Assembly: GCA_017437755.1 (NCBI GenBank)
Contig: JAFRXI010000037.1
Coordinates: forward strand, 62,001-126,000
Length of the DNA: 64,000 nucleotides
DNA from: Bacteroidales bacterium
GTDB lineage: Bacteria > Bacteroidota > Bacteroidia > Bacteroidales > UBA932
Direction: 5' to 3'
The notes under the pieces were generated by a model. The model saw nothing but the letters and a program-made list of their open reading frames with translations. It searched no databases and was not told the DNA's origin. Positions within the stretch are counted from its first letter, which is position 1. Each line of letters begins with the position of its first letter. Positions 52,037 to 63,700 of this stretch are shown here, piece by piece. Made by a program: the position numbers and the translations under genes.

Positions 52037-53856
52037 GGATTCCGTACACAGCGTACCATGGAGGCGCTCTGCCTCAGGGCGTTGGCGGAATTGCTGTAGT
52101 AGGTCCTGGGGTCGCACTCGTAATTGCAGCGCAGGCTGGTCAGCGAGGTTACCGCAAACACCTTGCAATCGACGGCCCCGATGCCGGTACTCTTCATTTC
52201 CGAACGCCATTCGCTGGAGGGGAAATAGATGCTTTCCGAGTAGGCCAGTTCCACTTTGTAATAGCCTTTCTTGTCCTCTGATTTGGGAGGGGAGTTGGAG
52301 TGGTCTATGGTGCTTGTGGTGGAGAGGATGACCTCGTTGCCGCTTTTGTCGGTGACCCCGATCATGTGGGGCTTGTTGTCCAGGGTATTGATGGTGGTTG
52401 AGCCGAGCGACCAGACCCTCCAGTTGCCGAGGTTCTCATTTATGACGTCGGCAAGGTTGAGCATCTCGGCTTCTGTGGGAAGACGCCAGGAATTCCCGTC
52501 TTTCACATGGCGGCAAGGGTCATGCCTGGCCGGATCGAAGGTCAGCCCCTCGGCGTATTGGGCATAGTCGAAATCTTCGTATGACGTGGGGGTGAACGGG
52601 ACGATATCCCCGGAGTCATCCTTTCGGTAAGCCACCATGTCAGTTGTGCCTTCCTCCCATGACGGCTTGTAATAGTCTGTATAAGAGATGTTTCCAGCCA
52701 TGTCATACTGCCAGCCGACAAACGGGCGGGAGTGGCCGAAATACTCCTCTGCGGGAGTGCTGGCAAATGGGTCGAAGCCCATCACCGAACCAATCTTGAA
52801 GAAAAGGCCCCTCTCCTCGGGCCCGGCAAAGCCGTAGCCCCTGGTGGAAGCGTCGTATTTCAGGTAACCTGGGCTCCATACAACCGAGAATCCCAGCCTG
52901 TCCTTTACCTCGGCGGTTGCCATGCTCAGGGCGAATCGGGTAATGCGGCCGGCCGTGAACTTGACCTTCCTGCTGTCCAGGTCGGTGAAACTCTTGGTAA
53001 TGATGTGCTTGTCGGTCGTGATCTGGACCGTAATCTCCTGGAGGATGGTTCCGCTGTCGTTCCCTTCCGGCTGTACGTAGCCGGGTGACAGGAAATAAGA
53101 TGTAAGCGAGGTGGAATACGACACGGGTTCCGCCGAGGTGAGTTCCAGATAGGCGGCGTATTCCCCGTCAAAGACATATTTGTCTGACATGTAGTCCTCG
53201 AGTTCCAATGAGAAGCCGTCCAGGCCCACCTTGTAGCAGTATGCGTCGCATGTGAGCTGGTTTGAGCGCGTTCCCCTGACGGCCTTGGTGAGGATGTGTA
53301 TGTTCCGGATCTTGTCTGTCCTGGAATTGGGAATGCGTAGGAATTCCACTTCCACCAAGGCGCCCAGCGGGGTCAGCGTGACGGAAGGAGTATCGGAAAC
53401 CAGGGGTATTATGCTGCTGGCCATGGGCATGGCGTTGCAGTTATGTCCCTCTGTATAAAGGCCTTGCTCAATTGGAGAGGCTGCCGTTACGGTACTGTCG
53501 GACCTGAATTCCGTGCCGCCGTAGGTAACCACCATGCTTATGTCCTTGCCGGTTGGATAGGGAAGGGGAAGGGTGGCAGTAAATCCGTCGCTGCTTATTG
53601 ACGACGGGGAAACCTCCACGAAGGAAGCGTCCGCCACGTTGTAAATCCGGAACTTGTCCGACATGTCCCATACCACGCTCTTTCCGTCCGGACCCGTCTG
53701 CAGCGACGACCGTGTCACCCCGTACGAGAGTTCCACGTTGATGCTGCCGTAGTATTTCCTGCCCTGATCCTCCTCCTGGAATTGCTCCTTGACCGAACAT
53801 CCGGCAACGGTGAATGCAGCAGCTGCTGCGCAGAAAGCCTTTCTAAAGAGTTCCAT
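52033..53856 (-). CDS. Fimbrillin-like/Fibrobacter-paralogous surface lipoprotein
   Basis: About 607 residues (ATG 53856; 53862 is an alternative). Lipobox TVAGC. The N-terminal half has a fimbrillin-like layout (YGVTRSSLQTGPDGKSVVWDMSDKFRIY, a repeated feature of Mfa-type subunits and of anchored surface lipoproteins). The C-terminal half carries the Fibrobacter succinogenes paralogous domain (SRPFVGWQYDMAG, GNSWRLPTEAEMLNLADV, and RQSASMVRCVRN at the end). It starts within the last codons of the preceding BIG2 gene, so is translationally coupled. Third gene of the collagen-like operon; probably an adhesin. Confidence 0.8.
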   Translation of the reverse strand: MELFRKAFCAAAAAFTVAGCSVKEQFQEEDQGRKYYGSINVELSYGVTRSSLQTGPDGKSVVWDMSDKFRIYNVADASFVEVSPSSISSDGFTATLPLPYPTGKDISMVVTYGGTEFRSDSTVTAASPIEQGLYTEGHNCNAMPMASSIIPLVSDTPSVTLTPLGALVEVEFLRIPNSRTDKIRNIHILTKAVRGTRSNQLTCDAYCYKVGLDGFSLELEDYMSDKYVFDGEYAAYLELTSAEPVSYSTSLTSYFLSPGYVQPEGNDSGTILQEITVQITTDKHIITKSFTDLDSRKVKFTAGRITRFALSMATAEVKDRLGFSVVWSPGYLKYDASTRGYGFAGPEERGLFFKIGSVMGFDPFASTPAEEYFGHSRPFVGWQYDMAGNISYTDYYKPSWEEGTTDMVAYRKDDSGDIVPFTPTSYEDFDYAQYAEGLTFDPARHDPCRHVKDGNSWRLPTEAEMLNLADVINENLGNWRVWSLGSTTINTLDNKPHMIGVTDKSGNEVILSTTSTIDHSNSPPKSEDKKGYYKVELAYSESIYFPSSEWRSEMKSTGIGAVDCKVFAVTSLTSLRCNYECDPRTYYSNSANALRQSASMVRCVRNP

Positions 53857-55075
53857 AGTCATCCTCCGGATAGGTTATCTTTCCACCGGACTGGAAGTCC
53901 GAGCAGACGTTTACGGGAAGGGTAATGCTGGCTCCGCCGATGGTGAAGGAAACCGTGGTGTCGCCGATTCCCACGGGGGTAACCTTGACTGCCGAACCGT
54001 CCGCAGCGGCGGTTGCTACGTGCTGGTCTGCGGTTGAGACCGAGCCTATCCTGCCTTCAGGAAGGGATGCCCATGAATTGGTGCCGCTTAGGTAGACCAG
54101 TCTTACCACGGCATCCTTGGCATCCTTTAGCGACAGCGTAACCGGCGGTGCTTCTGAAGGAACCACCGGTTCGGGATTGCCCGTGTTGATACGGACGTCG
54201 CTCCATATGACCGCCTCTGTGCGAACTTCTTCCACTATGGCCACGAGGGTGGCTGGCGAAGAGCTGAAGCCGGTTACGGAGACAGTCCCGTCGGAACTGA
54301 CCGATACAAAGTCGCCTCCCTCTACCGACCATGATGACGGCGTGGCGGTACGGCCGTCGGAGTAAAGGATCTCGGGCCGGAAACTGTCGCCGGGACAACG
54401 GTAGAAGACTTTTACGGTAAAGTCAGCATCCTTGGGAAGGACCTTTTCCTTGACCTCCACATTGCAGGTCCCAAAAACGGAACCATTTGAGGATGTGGCT
54501 TTTATGGTGGCATTCCCCGGAGACACGGCCTTTATGGTGGCCTTGAATCCATTTGGCGTGACGGTTACCACGGAAGCGGGCGATACGGTCCAGGTCACGG
54601 TCCTGTCGTCGGCATCCATGGGAAGGACCTCTGCCTCTAGGGTGGTTTCCTCTCCTTCTGTAAGTGAAACCGTTGAGGGCGAAACGGTTATGGTAGCAAC
54701 GGGAATGACTTTCCGGATGACAGTCACCTTGCAGACGGCTGATTTGCCCCCGGCGGCAGCGGTAATCCGGGTGGTCCCGGTGGCTACTCCGGTCACGACG
54801 CCGTCGCGAACCGTCGCAATCTGTGAATCATCGCTTTTCCATGTCAAGGAAACGTCCTCCGCGTTGGGAGGGTAGACGGTTGCCGTAAGGGTTTCACTGT
54901 CGCCTACCTGGATGGTAAGCGAAGTGTTGCTGAGGGTAACCGATGTTACTTTCACGGTTTCCCCTTCCGGATCCACCGGCCCCGGCTGGTTGTTTCCGCC
55001 ACTGTCGGGATTCTGGGGTGAACAGGCCACCGCCAGAATCCCGGCAAGAGCGAAAACCGTTCTCCTGAATGACAT
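53843..55075 (-). CDS. BIG2-domain lipoprotein
   Basis: 410 residues. Lipobox ILAVAC, short linker, then two bacterial Ig-like group 2 domains (~residues 42-120 and ~126-212): VSLTWKSDDSQIATVRDGVVTG and VTWTVSPASVVTVTPNGF mark them in turn. The remaining ~200 residues include two more weaker Ig-like stretches. Typical surface display protein. It starts 19 bases after the collagen-like gene and overlaps the next gene by up to 20 bases. Confidence 0.85.
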   Translation of the reverse strand: MSFRRTVFALAGILAVACSPQNPDSGGNNQPGPVDPEGETVKVTSVTLSNTSLTIQVGDSETLTATVYPPNAEDVSLTWKSDDSQIATVRDGVVTGVATGTTRITAAAGGKSAVCKVTVIRKVIPVATITVSPSTVSLTEGEETTLEAEVLPMDADDRTVTWTVSPASVVTVTPNGFKATIKAVSPGNATIKATSSNGSVFGTCNVEVKEKVLPKDADFTVKVFYRCPGDSFRPEILYSDGRTATPSSWSVEGGDFVSVSSDGTVSVTGFSSSPATLVAIVEEVRTEAVIWSDVRINTGNPEPVVPSEAPPVTLSLKDAKDAVVRLVYLSGTNSWASLPEGRIGSVSTADQHVATAAADGSAVKVTPVGIGDTTVSFTIGGASITLPVNVCSDFQSGGKITYPEDDYGTL

Positions 55076-55094
55076 GGAAATACTGGGGGATCAA

Positions 55095-56804
55095 TTAATC
55101 TCCGGCAGACGGCGCAGCTACGTCCTTGACGCAGCGTACGCAACCGCCGTTGATCGCCTTGAGTGAGTTGTTAATGTAGAGTCTGCCCAGTTTGTAGCTG
55201 CTTGTGAAGGTCGAAGCCATGGAGCAGTTATTTGCGGCCGCAGTTGCTGAGCTGAAATGCATGCTGGACGAAACGAAGTAGGTAATACCGGGTTTTCCGT
55301 TGTATTCCGCCACGTCGCTGTTTGAAATCAGGTTGGTGGAATAAGGGGCTGTGACCGAGGCGGTGCTGACACCGACGGCGCAGCCGACGGGTGCCCAGTT
55401 GAAGCCGAGTGTGTTGAGCTTGCCCGGAGTGGCATAACCCTTCTTGCTGTCGGCTGTGGGATCCCATGCAAGGGCGCTTTCATCGGTAAGGGCTGCGGCA
55501 TCTTCCCAGTAGGAGGATTTGGTTATATATCCGCAGAGGGCATAGTAGTCTTCGCGTGAAGGAACGTACCATCCGGGAGGGCAGATTCCCCGGGTACCCT
55601 TGAGCGCCTTGGCGTTTTCATACGTGATATTGTCGGTCTGAAGGGCGGCGTAGGCATTGTAGAACAGGCCCTTCTCGCGGATCATGTCCACATCGGAGGC
55701 TGTTGCAACAGTTATCGTGGCGATGGTTGCACCTTCCTCCAGCTTGGCCTCATACGGGTAGAATATGGAAGCGTCCTTTTTTTCGGACGAAAGATTGGCA
55801 TCGCTGCATACGGTGTAGCCGTAGGGAACATAGTGGAGGTTGGAGGCCATCCATTTCTTGTTGCCGATTACCACGGTATTGTACTTTTCACCGTCATAGA
55901 CAAAGTAGTCGTCAGCTTCCTCGAACGAAGGTACCGCGTTGATGCCCTTGACGTTGATTGCATTGGCGGCTACTCCGGTAAGGTTGTCATTCAGGGAAAC
56001 CAGGACGCTGGCGGTGCCGCCGTCAAAGAATTCCTTCTTGAAGAGGCTCCCGTCGATCTTTACGGTGAGGATACCCTTATCGGCATCTACCTTGAATTCT
56101 ATCTCGGCCTCGGTCATGTTGTCGGAAGCGGCACGGGTGGCGGTTGTGACGATGGCGGCCTTGGCAAAAACGGATTTGTTGCCATCGAGGCCGGCAGCTG
56201 CGCTCTTTGGAGTGATCAGGAATTCCACATCGGCGCTGGGCACAACTCCTTCCTCAAGTATGGCAAGATGGATTTCCCCGTCGGAATACTCGGGGAGGTA
56301 GGTAAGGCTCTTGATGTCACAGGCAGGGGAGGCACCCGCTGCGAGCGGAAGGGTGTAGACGGAATCGTCAATGAGGGTTATGACAAGATGGCCTTCCCCG
56401 TCAGGAACGACACTCTTGAAGAATGCGTCGCCAGGCTCGCCCTGGGGACCCCGGGGACCTTCCGGGCCCTGGGGACCTTCCGGACCCTGGGGACCTTCCG
56501 GACCTTGGGGACCTTCCGGACCTTGGGGTCCCTGAGGGCCTTCCGGACCTTGGGGACCGGTAACGGATGCTCCGTTTGTCAGGTCGAGAGTCTCGCTGTT
56601 GGTGAGGGTGAGGCGGTATCCGGTTTCCGTCTTCTGGACAACGGCGATGGCGTAGTTCTCCTTGATGGCCCTCTGCAGGATGTCAAGGTCGGATTTCAGC
56701 GTACTTACGTCAGATTCAAGGGCGGTTACCCTTTCTGTCAGTTCTTTTGTGCACGCAGTACAAATCAGCAAGGTGCAGGCAGCAAGATAGAAGAATCTTT
56801 TCAT
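55095..56804 (-). CDS. Collagen-like surface lipoprotein with coiled coil and Fibrobacter-paralogous domain
   Basis: 569 residues. Lipobox ICTAC; residues ~20-50 are a heptad coiled coil ([19 protein letters not shown]), which may nucleate trimers; residues 83-127 are fifteen Gly-X-Y triplets, mostly GPQ and GPE, a collagen triple-helix motif. Then beta-rich repeats (~130-300) and a C-terminal Fibrobacter paralogous domain ([46 protein letters not shown]). Probably a trimeric stalked adhesin. It has its own promoter (56878-56909), separating it from the SusCD genes upstream. Confidence 0.9.
   Translation of the reverse strand: MKRFFYLAACTLLICTACTKELTERVTALESDVSTLKSDLDILQRAIKENYAIAVVQKTETGYRLTLTNSETLDLTNGASVTGPQGPEGPQGPQGPEGPQGPEGPQGPEGPQGPEGPRGPQGEPGDAFFKSVVPDGEGHLVITLIDDSVYTLPLAAGASPACDIKSLTYLPEYSDGEIHLAILEEGVVPSADVEFLITPKSAAAGLDGNKSVFAKAAIVTTATRAASDNMTEAEIEFKVDADKGILTVKIDGSLFKKEFFDGGTASVLVSLNDNLTGVAANAINVKGINAVPSFEEADDYFVYDGEKYNTVVIGNKKWMASNLHYVPYGYTVCSDANLSSEKKDASIFYPYEAKLEEGATIATITVATASDVDMIREKGLFYNAYAALQTDNITYENAKALKGTRGICPPGWYVPSREDYYALCGYITKSSYWEDAAALTDESALAWDPTADSKKGYATPGKLNTLGFNWAPVGCAVGVSTASVTAPYSTNLISNSDVAEYNGKPGITYFVSSSMHFSSATAAANNCSMASTFTSSYKLGRLYINNSLKAINGGCVRCVKDVAAPSAGD
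56424..56558 (-). repeat. Gly-Pro-Gln/Glu coding repeat
   Basis: The DNA of the fifteen collagen triplets is itself repetitive, with units of 9 and 18 bases such as GGTCCGGAAGGTCCCCAG, expected to vary in copy number by slippage. Confidence 0.85.
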
Positions 56805-56877
56805 TTTTTTTGTTATTTGGTTAAAATTTGATAGCAGGGTAAGTCTAACATATGGGCAAAGGCAGCCGTAATACTCA

Positions 56878-56909
56878 CAAACATACGTATAATATCCTGA
56901 AATAACAAA
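56878..56909 (-). promoter_or_regulatory. Promoter of the collagen-like operon
   Basis: Minus strand TTTG (56909-56906), 20-base spacer and TATGTTTG (56885-56878): both boxes are perfect. The start near 56873 leaves a leader of about 70 bases. Confidence 0.8.
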
Positions 56910-56931
56910 TAATAATAGGGTATTGCCAATT

Positions 56932-58419
56932 CTATGAAATGCGGTATTTATAAAGCATTTTTACGGGTTTTCCTGTTACGCCTTCATAGGATTTGACCAG
57001 GGAGTCGGTTGCGATATCATATACGAACACACTTCCTTTCAGACCCTGACGTTCCGGATTGTAAGTGGCGATGTAAAGGAATGTTTCCGACCCGGAGACG
57101 ACCGAATTGGTGAAGTTGGTGGCCATGTCGCATATCTGTTCTCCGTCCGGGAGGGTTATGGCGGCGTTTCCGGCCGGAGCTCCGGTCATTCCCCACCGGT
57201 AAACCTTGCCGCCGAACGAATAGTAGGCGTCGTTGGAGTTCAGGGATGTGCAGAATACCGAGTTCCCGTCCATGTTGAGGGATGAGGCGGTGAATTCGGA
57301 AACATCCTGGAGCGAATTCAGCGAGCCGCTGGTGGACATGATCCGGTAGGACGAGGCGTCCGAGTCCGACCGCAGCAGCAGATATGTCTTGTTCGCGTCC
57401 CTGTCCGAGCAGATGTTCACTATCTTCCATCCGTCCGGCATCTTGCGGTATATGGTGGTTCCGTTGTTGTCGGGCTGGCAGATGAAGCCGTCCGTGTAGA
57501 AGAGTGATTTGCAGTAAGTCGTTCCGGCCGAGGTGGAATACAGGATGTCCTTTGACTTTTCAACCGCCCCGGCTGTCAGCATGACGTCGGTCCGTTCGGT
57601 TAGGAAGGCTGTGAAAAGGTCGTGGCGGAATACCCTTCCATCACCAGCACGGAGGAAGGTATAAGCCCCGGTTCCCGCGGTCTGGCGTCCTGAAAAATCG
57701 CAGCACCAGGTGCCGAACTGGTCTTTCATGGGGGTACCGGTGATTACGGTCATTGTCTTTGGCTCTATGTCGTAGATGGTTCCGTGGTCGTCGTCGGTGG
57801 AAAGGAGCAGATGGTTGTAGGATATCCCGCCAGTGGAGAAGGCGGAAAGGAACAGGGAGGTGCCCCGCTTCAGTTCATGGTCGGGATTGATCATCCCAAA
57901 GAGGTCTTCCCAGATTTCCCTGGCGTTTTCCGAAACCTCTTCATTGGTGCGTTTCTTTATGAAAGTGAGTTCCGACTTTCCGCCCTCGGCATCAGAGAGT
58001 ATCAGCAGGCCTTCGTCAAGGCCGGAATTCACGTTCAGGGTGAAATACTTGTAGGCGATGTCCTCCCCGTTGTCAACGCGGAGGCGGAGGATATAGGTTC
58101 CGAGTTTGGTGAACAGGTAGTTTATCCTGGGGTCGGTGGAAATGATCTCCATGCTGTCCATATCCCACTGCCCGGCCCCGGAGCTGGTTTTCTTTTTCCC
58201 GAATGCCCACTGGTAGGTAACGGGAAGGGCGCTTTTGACCTCGAGCCTGTCATATATGAGGACCTGCCCCAGGGACACGTTGATGACATCGGGAACCTCG
58301 GAGAAAGTGATGGGGGAGAGTTCCTTGAAGCGGGTCTCGTCTATTTTATGGCAGGAGACCGCAACAAGTGCCGAGGCGATGGCTGCGCCCAGGGTGAATA
58401 GTATGGTTCTTGTTCTCAT
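56932..58419 (-). CDS. PKD-like surface lipoprotein (second locus)
   Basis: 495 residues from ATG 58419, which overlaps the DUF4843 stop (ATGA). Signal ending LVAVSC, then ISP-like N-terminal strands, a PKD-like domain ([31 protein letters not shown]) and a propeller-like region starting [20 protein letters not shown]. Same plan as the protein at 24770-26368. Last gene of the second SusCD operon; a promoter for the next operon lies just past it. Confidence 0.82.
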   Translation of the reverse strand: MRTRTILFTLGAAIASALVAVSCHKIDETRFKELSPITFSEVPDVINVSLGQVLIYDRLEVKSALPVTYQWAFGKKKTSSGAGQWDMDSMEIISTDPRINYLFTKLGTYILRLRVDNGEDIAYKYFTLNVNSGLDEGLLILSDAEGGKSELTFIKKRTNEEVSENAREIWEDLFGMINPDHELKRGTSLFLSAFSTGGISYNHLLLSTDDDHGTIYDIEPKTMTVITGTPMKDQFGTWCCDFSGRQTAGTGAYTFLRAGDGRVFRHDLFTAFLTERTDVMLTAGAVEKSKDILYSTSAGTTYCKSLFYTDGFICQPDNNGTTIYRKMPDGWKIVNICSDRDANKTYLLLRSDSDASSYRIMSTSGSLNSLQDVSEFTASSLNMDGNSVFCTSLNSNDAYYSFGGKVYRWGMTGAPAGNAAITLPDGEQICDMATNFTNSVVSGSETFLYIATYNPERQGLKGSVFVYDIATDSLVKSYEGVTGKPVKMLYKYRIS

Positions 58420-59297
58420 CGCAGCAGTCTCATTGGATTGCCCCATGTCCTTGTGGTCAGGTCGCCGGTCTCGGCAAAAGTTTCGGCCTGCTCGGGATGG
58501 GAGGCGTAATAGTCAACGTAATAATCGTGCAGGGGAATCAGGACGTAAGTGGCCCAGACGGACTGGTCCTGCTTGCTCATGAAGTTCCGTTCCAGTCCGG
58601 GGGCATCTATGTTGAGGCCGTATTTTACCAGAAGTTCCTCATACAGGGGGGCGTTCTTTCCGGCGATGGCGTGGTAATACTCAAGCATCTTGCGGTATTT
58701 GGCCGGGGCGAATGTCCCGTAATAAGCTCCCCACTGGTAATCCACGCTGCCGTATTCGGTTTTCCACCATTCCGGACAGGAAGGTTCCCCGTCGGTGACG
58801 TACAATATGAATTCCGGGGTTATTATGGCTTTCATGCTGGAACTGTCCGGAACCATTGGCAGGAATTCGTCGTCGGGGACGATCCGGATGTCGATTTTCT
58901 TGTAAATACCCTTCATGGATCCGTTCCTGAAAAGTTTCAGCGAGAGCGTTCCCTTGACTGAGCCGGCCGGAACCACCAGTTCCCCGGCGGTATAATCCTT
59001 CCCGGAAACGGCCGTCATCACCGGGAAGGTGTCGCCGCCGGATTCGATTTCCTTCTCCGTGGCTTCCACTATCTGCACCGGACATACCCTGTCGTAGTCC
59101 TTGGGCGTTCCAAGAATGGTGACAGGGGCCTGGTATTCGGCCTCGTCGGTGTTCAGGAGGGCGAAGGAGAAGACGTTCACGGCGCCGTCAACCGTGAAAT
59201 ACAGGTGATCCCGCTGGGATGTGTCGTACATCAGCCAGGTCCCTTTGCAGGAAGCGGCCAGCAGGACGGTGAGTATCAGGATTGCAAGTCGTTTCAT
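58416..59297 (-). CDS. DUF4843-type lipoprotein (second locus)
   Basis: 293 residues. Lipobox LLAASC. MYDTSQRDHLYFTVDGA, a YTAGELVVPAGSVKGTL strand pair and a long C-terminal region with CPEWWKTEYGSVDYQWGAYY fit the DUF4843 family. It overlaps both neighbours by four bases, so SusD, this gene and the PKD-like gene are translationally linked. The role is inferred from the constant association with SusCD. Confidence 0.8.
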   Translation of the reverse strand: MKRLAILILTVLLAASCKGTWLMYDTSQRDHLYFTVDGAVNVFSFALLNTDEAEYQAPVTILGTPKDYDRVCPVQIVEATEKEIESGGDTFPVMTAVSGKDYTAGELVVPAGSVKGTLSLKLFRNGSMKGIYKKIDIRIVPDDEFLPMVPDSSSMKAIITPEFILYVTDGEPSCPEWWKTEYGSVDYQWGAYYGTFAPAKYRKMLEYYHAIAGKNAPLYEELLVKYGLNIDAPGLERNFMSKQDQSVWATYVLIPLHDYYVDYYASHPEQAETFAETGDLTTRTWGNPMRLLR

Positions 59298-60712
59298 CTT
59301 TCTTCGCGGTTAGATTCTTCCGATGTGGGAAGGGGTATCCTGTAAGTGTTGATGTCGGTCCCCGGCAGGATGGTGGTGGCATCGGCCTTGATATCCTTCC
59401 CGAGTCGTTTGCAGTCATGCCAGTGGAGCCCCTCGCCGTAGAATTCCTTCCTTCTTTCGGCAAAGAGGATGTCGGCGTTGAGGGTCTTGTCAAGGGAGGA
59501 AAGCTTGTCCAGGCCCCTGGAGGCGATTGCCTGGTCGTAAACCCCTGTGGCCTTGTCGGGGTCGGACGAGAGCAGTTGCTCGGCAAGGATGTAGTACATT
59601 TCCGATATCCTCAGGATATTGATTCCCAGGATGTTGGGACCGGAATAGCTGTTGGTTCCCTCGATGAAGGAATTGTTTACGAGGACTCTCAGGCGGGATC
59701 CGTCGAACCAGGCGCTTTCCCGGTAGTCCGAGCCGGTCAGGGCTGAGCCGTCGTTGTACAGGGCCTTCCAGTCTGAGGCGAGGATGAAACTGCTTCCGGA
59801 ACTGCTCAGGCCGTATTTCTTGGCGTTCTTCTCGTTGGACGAAGTGGAATAGACCCCGAAGATCGTCTCCTTCAGGTCCAGGGTACCGTTGTCGTACTGG
59901 ACGAATGCACTCTTGTCACGGAAGGTGAATTTTCCGCTTTCGATGACTTTGGAAGCATATCCGGCAGCAGTGTCCAGGTCCCCGCGCGACCACCAGACCC
60001 TTGCCAGGAGGGCCTGCACGGCGTAAAGGTTCATGTGGAGTATCCGGCAGGAGGTGAATCCCCCTCCGGAAGCGTTGTTCCTTTCTGCCTGAAGCAGCTG
60101 TCCGTCCTCCTCCAGGCAGAGTTCCGCTTGTTCCAGGTCCTTGATTATCTTGTCATAAGCCTCGTCCACGGAGCTGAAGGCGGTGATTGAGAACGAGTAT
60201 CGGTCCACGTAGGGGATAGCCCTGGCTTTGTCGGCGGAAGATGCCCACACCGGCGCCCCGAAGAGCCTCAGCATCTCAAAGTGGATCAGTGCCCTGAGTG
60301 CGAGGGCCTCGCCCTTGTAGAGCCGGCTGTGGGGAAACTGGTTTTCGCCCCCCTTTTCAAGGTGCCCTATGATGTTGTTGACATGGTTGATGGTGGAGTA
60401 GGCCGATTTCCAGACCGTGGTCCGGATGGAAGAGGCATTGAAAGCCGACCACTGGCCCATCGCCATGTACTGGAGTCCGTTGTCGGAGATGCTGACGTTT
60501 GCGGAAAGCGCCTCGGGAATCCAGTAGAGGTAGTCGCTGTACAGGCCGTTGACAGTGCCCAGTTCCGCGTAGATGCCGTAGAGGGCGTCCTCGTAGCCTT
60601 CTGCCGAGGTAAACATGTCATTGTCAAATACTTCGCCTTTGGGATTCACATCCAGGAAGGAGCATCCTCCCAGCATGATGGCCGCTATAAATATGGTAAT
60701 TGTCTTTTTCAT
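59294..60712 (-). CDS. SusD/RagB-family nutrient-binding lipoprotein (second locus)
   Basis: 472 residues from ATG 60712 (MKKTITIFIAAIMLGGC, lipobox LGGC); an ATG at 60724 overlaps the SusC stop and would add four residues. SusD features: FLDVNPKGEVFDNDMFTSAEG at the mature N-terminus (motif of two joined stretches), helical ALRALIHFEMLRLFGAPV, ILRISEMYYILAEQLL and a final LFAERRKEFYGEG motif. Partner of the SusC gene directly upstream. Confidence 0.95.
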   Translation of the reverse strand: MKKTITIFIAAIMLGGCSFLDVNPKGEVFDNDMFTSAEGYEDALYGIYAELGTVNGLYSDYLYWIPEALSANVSISDNGLQYMAMGQWSAFNASSIRTTVWKSAYSTINHVNNIIGHLEKGGENQFPHSRLYKGEALALRALIHFEMLRLFGAPVWASSADKARAIPYVDRYSFSITAFSSVDEAYDKIIKDLEQAELCLEEDGQLLQAERNNASGGGFTSCRILHMNLYAVQALLARVWWSRGDLDTAAGYASKVIESGKFTFRDKSAFVQYDNGTLDLKETIFGVYSTSSNEKNAKKYGLSSSGSSFILASDWKALYNDGSALTGSDYRESAWFDGSRLRVLVNNSFIEGTNSYSGPNILGINILRISEMYYILAEQLLSSDPDKATGVYDQAIASRGLDKLSSLDKTLNADILFAERRKEFYGEGLHWHDCKRLGKDIKADATTILPGTDINTYRIPLPTSEESNREER

Positions 60713-60723
60713 GGCATTGGTCA

Positions 60724-63700
60724 TCAGAAGGTTGGACGTACGATAAGGTTGACGCTGCGGCAGTAGGGATAGGATGTACCCCTTTCGTAGCGGACGGAGG
60801 AAAGGTAACCAAGGTCGGAAGTGCCTATCCCGAGGCAGAGCTTCTTCAGCCCCAGTTTCTTGAGCCAGGCTCCGGAGAAGTCATAGGATATCTGGATGTT
60901 GGAGAAGTACAGCTCGTTCTTCTTTTCCACGAACCTCTGGGAGTTGACGGTCTCGTTCCTGGAGGAAATGGCCAGGTACCTGACCAGGTCGCCGGGGTTC
61001 TTCCAGCGGTCGGTATACGCCCTGGCGTCGATATTCCTCCTTGGGTTCACGTCTTCCACCTTTCCCTGCAGGGTGGAGTTGTAGAAGTCGGAGCCGAAGG
61101 TGTAGGTTGTTGTGAGGGTGAAGGTGAAGCCCTTGATCCTCACGGTGTTCATTATGGAACCACGAAGGATCGGATTGGTGTTGCCTACCGCCACCCTGTC
61201 TTTTGGATCATAGGTGAAAGTATAGCTCCCGTCCTTCTTTATGAAGATTTCCTGTCCGGTGGCGGGGTCGATTCCGGCGGAGCGTACCGCGTAGATGTCG
61301 AACTGCGACCCGCCTTCCGTGAACAGCAGCTTGGGGGTGATGGTGTCCTCGGCAGATACGCCCACGGCATTGGTGCTGGTGCCGTTGAGCACTGAGGAAA
61401 TGTTGTTGATCCGGTCCATCACGTGGCCTCCGGTGACGGAGATGTTCCAGAAGAAATCCTTCTTCTTGATTATCTGTGCCGATGCCGCAAAGTCGAAGCC
61501 CCGGTTGTTGATCTGTCCGAAGTTGACGTACATGCTGGTCACGCCCACTGAAGGGGGAAGGTTGATGGGCATCAGAAGGTCGTAGGTGGTGTTGTTGTAG
61601 AAGTCGAACGACAGGTTGAAGCGGCTGTCCATGAAAGCGGCGGTGATTCCCACGTTGTTGTTGAACTTCTTCTGCCATTTGAGGTCGGGGTTACCCATGC
61701 TCTTGGGGATGGCGCCGATCCCGGTATAGTACTGATTGTCAGCCGTATATCCGTAGATTGTCTTGGCCTGGTAATAGTCGAACGAGACGCTTCCCGTATA
61801 GCCGGTGGAGTAACGGAGGGTGAGGGTTTCAAGCCAGTCCAGTTTCTTGAGCCACTTCTCGTTGTGCATATGCCATCCGATGCCAAGTGCCCAGAACGGG
61901 GCGAAGCTGTTGTCGGACCCGAACCGGGAGGAACCCGAGGACCGGTACGACCCGTCGGCGAAATACCGGTTCCGGAAACTGAAATTGGCGTTGGCGAAGA
62001 AGCCCATCTCCGTTGCTATCCTGTCGGTACCGGTGGGCCTTCCGCTGGGAGGGTAGCCCATGGCGAAGGAAATGTCGCTGAGGTTGTCCTTCAGGAAGCC
62101 TGTCCCCACGCCGCGGGATGTCTGGCTATGGCTGTACTTGATGTTGGCGCCGCCGCTTATCCGGAACATGGATCCCTTGACTCCCAGGGACTTGCCATAG
62201 TTCATGACGACCTTTCCGTCGTAGGACCGGCCCTTCCTGGACGAGAAGGTGTACTGCCCGCGCCGGGCAAGATCGGTGTTGCCCTCGTACTGGGCGGCGT
62301 CGGGGGAGATGTAATCGTCGTTGGATCCCCAGTTGAACGACATGTTGCCCTGGGCGGTCATGTACAGGGCCTTGGTGATGTTCCATCGTCCTTGCAGGGA
62401 GTTCGTCATGGACTGATTGGACGCCTTGGAGAAACTTGAAAGTGTGGCGTCGTAGAGGGGATTGGACATCTTGTCCGACGATGTGTTGAACGGGTCGAAG
62501 TAGTAGTTGCGGATATACTCGCCGTTCTCGTCATATACCGTTTCATAGGGATTCAGGGCCACGTAGTCCGAGAATACCCCGTAAGGGGAGGATTTGGACG
62601 AGTTTAGGCTTATGTTGGTGTGGAAAGTTACCGTCAGCTTGTCCCTGAGGTGGTATCCCACCTGGAATCCGACTCCGTATTTCCGGCGGTTGTCACCCTT
62701 CATCACGCCATAGGAGTCGGTAAGGCTCATGGTGGCACGGTAGTCGGTGTTGGTGCTGCGGGCGCTGAACGAGAGCGAGTGGCTGTGGCTGAGGGGAAGG
62801 CGCAGGGGGGCGTGGATCCAGTCTGTGTTCACGCCCCGGCGGACATTCTTGAGCTTGTGGTCATAGGCCCGGTCCATGGACCCGTCGGTGGTGTCGTACA
62901 GGCCTGCAAGCCGCTCGAATTCAAGCTTTTGGGCTGCATTGGCAAGGTTGTAGGAACTGAGGTCCGGAATGCTGAAGTTTGGGACGAAGTTGTAGCTCAG
63001 CCTTACCTTCGCGTCCTCCACGGCCTTGCGTTCCACGACGATGACGCCGTTCGCGCCCTTTTCACCGTACAGGATGGTGGCGGAGGCGTCCTTGAGGACA
63101 TCGATGCGCTCGATGTCGAAGATGTCCAGGTCGTAGAGTTCCTCCATGGTTATTTCCACGCCGTCCAGCACTATCAGGGGATTGTTGACCCCCTCCTCGC
63201 TCTCGTTGGTGACCAGCGAGTTGGCTCCCCTTATGAGGATGGACGGGATTGCGTTGGGGTTGGAACCCTGGGCGTTGTTCTCCACGATGACCATGCCCGG
63301 GGTCATGGCCGCTATTCCGGATATGAGGTTGGTGGGAGAGGCCGCAACCAGCTGCTCGCCGCTGATTACGGTGGCGACGCCGGTGAAAGACTCCTTTGGC
63401 TGGGAGTAGAAGCCGTTCACGATGACTTCGTCCAGGGTGGAATCCGATCTCAGGGAGACGTCCCTGGTGCATGAACCGGTGACGGTGACTTCCTTGCTTT
63501 CCATGCTTACGAAGCCATAGACCAGGACCCACTTCTTCTCACCCGCCTTGGGCTTGAATTCAAACTTGTAGACGCCGTCCGCATCGGACATCACGCCGGT
63601 TCCCGATCCTTTCAGCACCACGCTCGCCCCCGGGAGGGGTTCCCCCGAGGTGTCGGTGATTGTCCCGGAAACGGTTATCCTTCCGGGCGGCTGGGCATGG

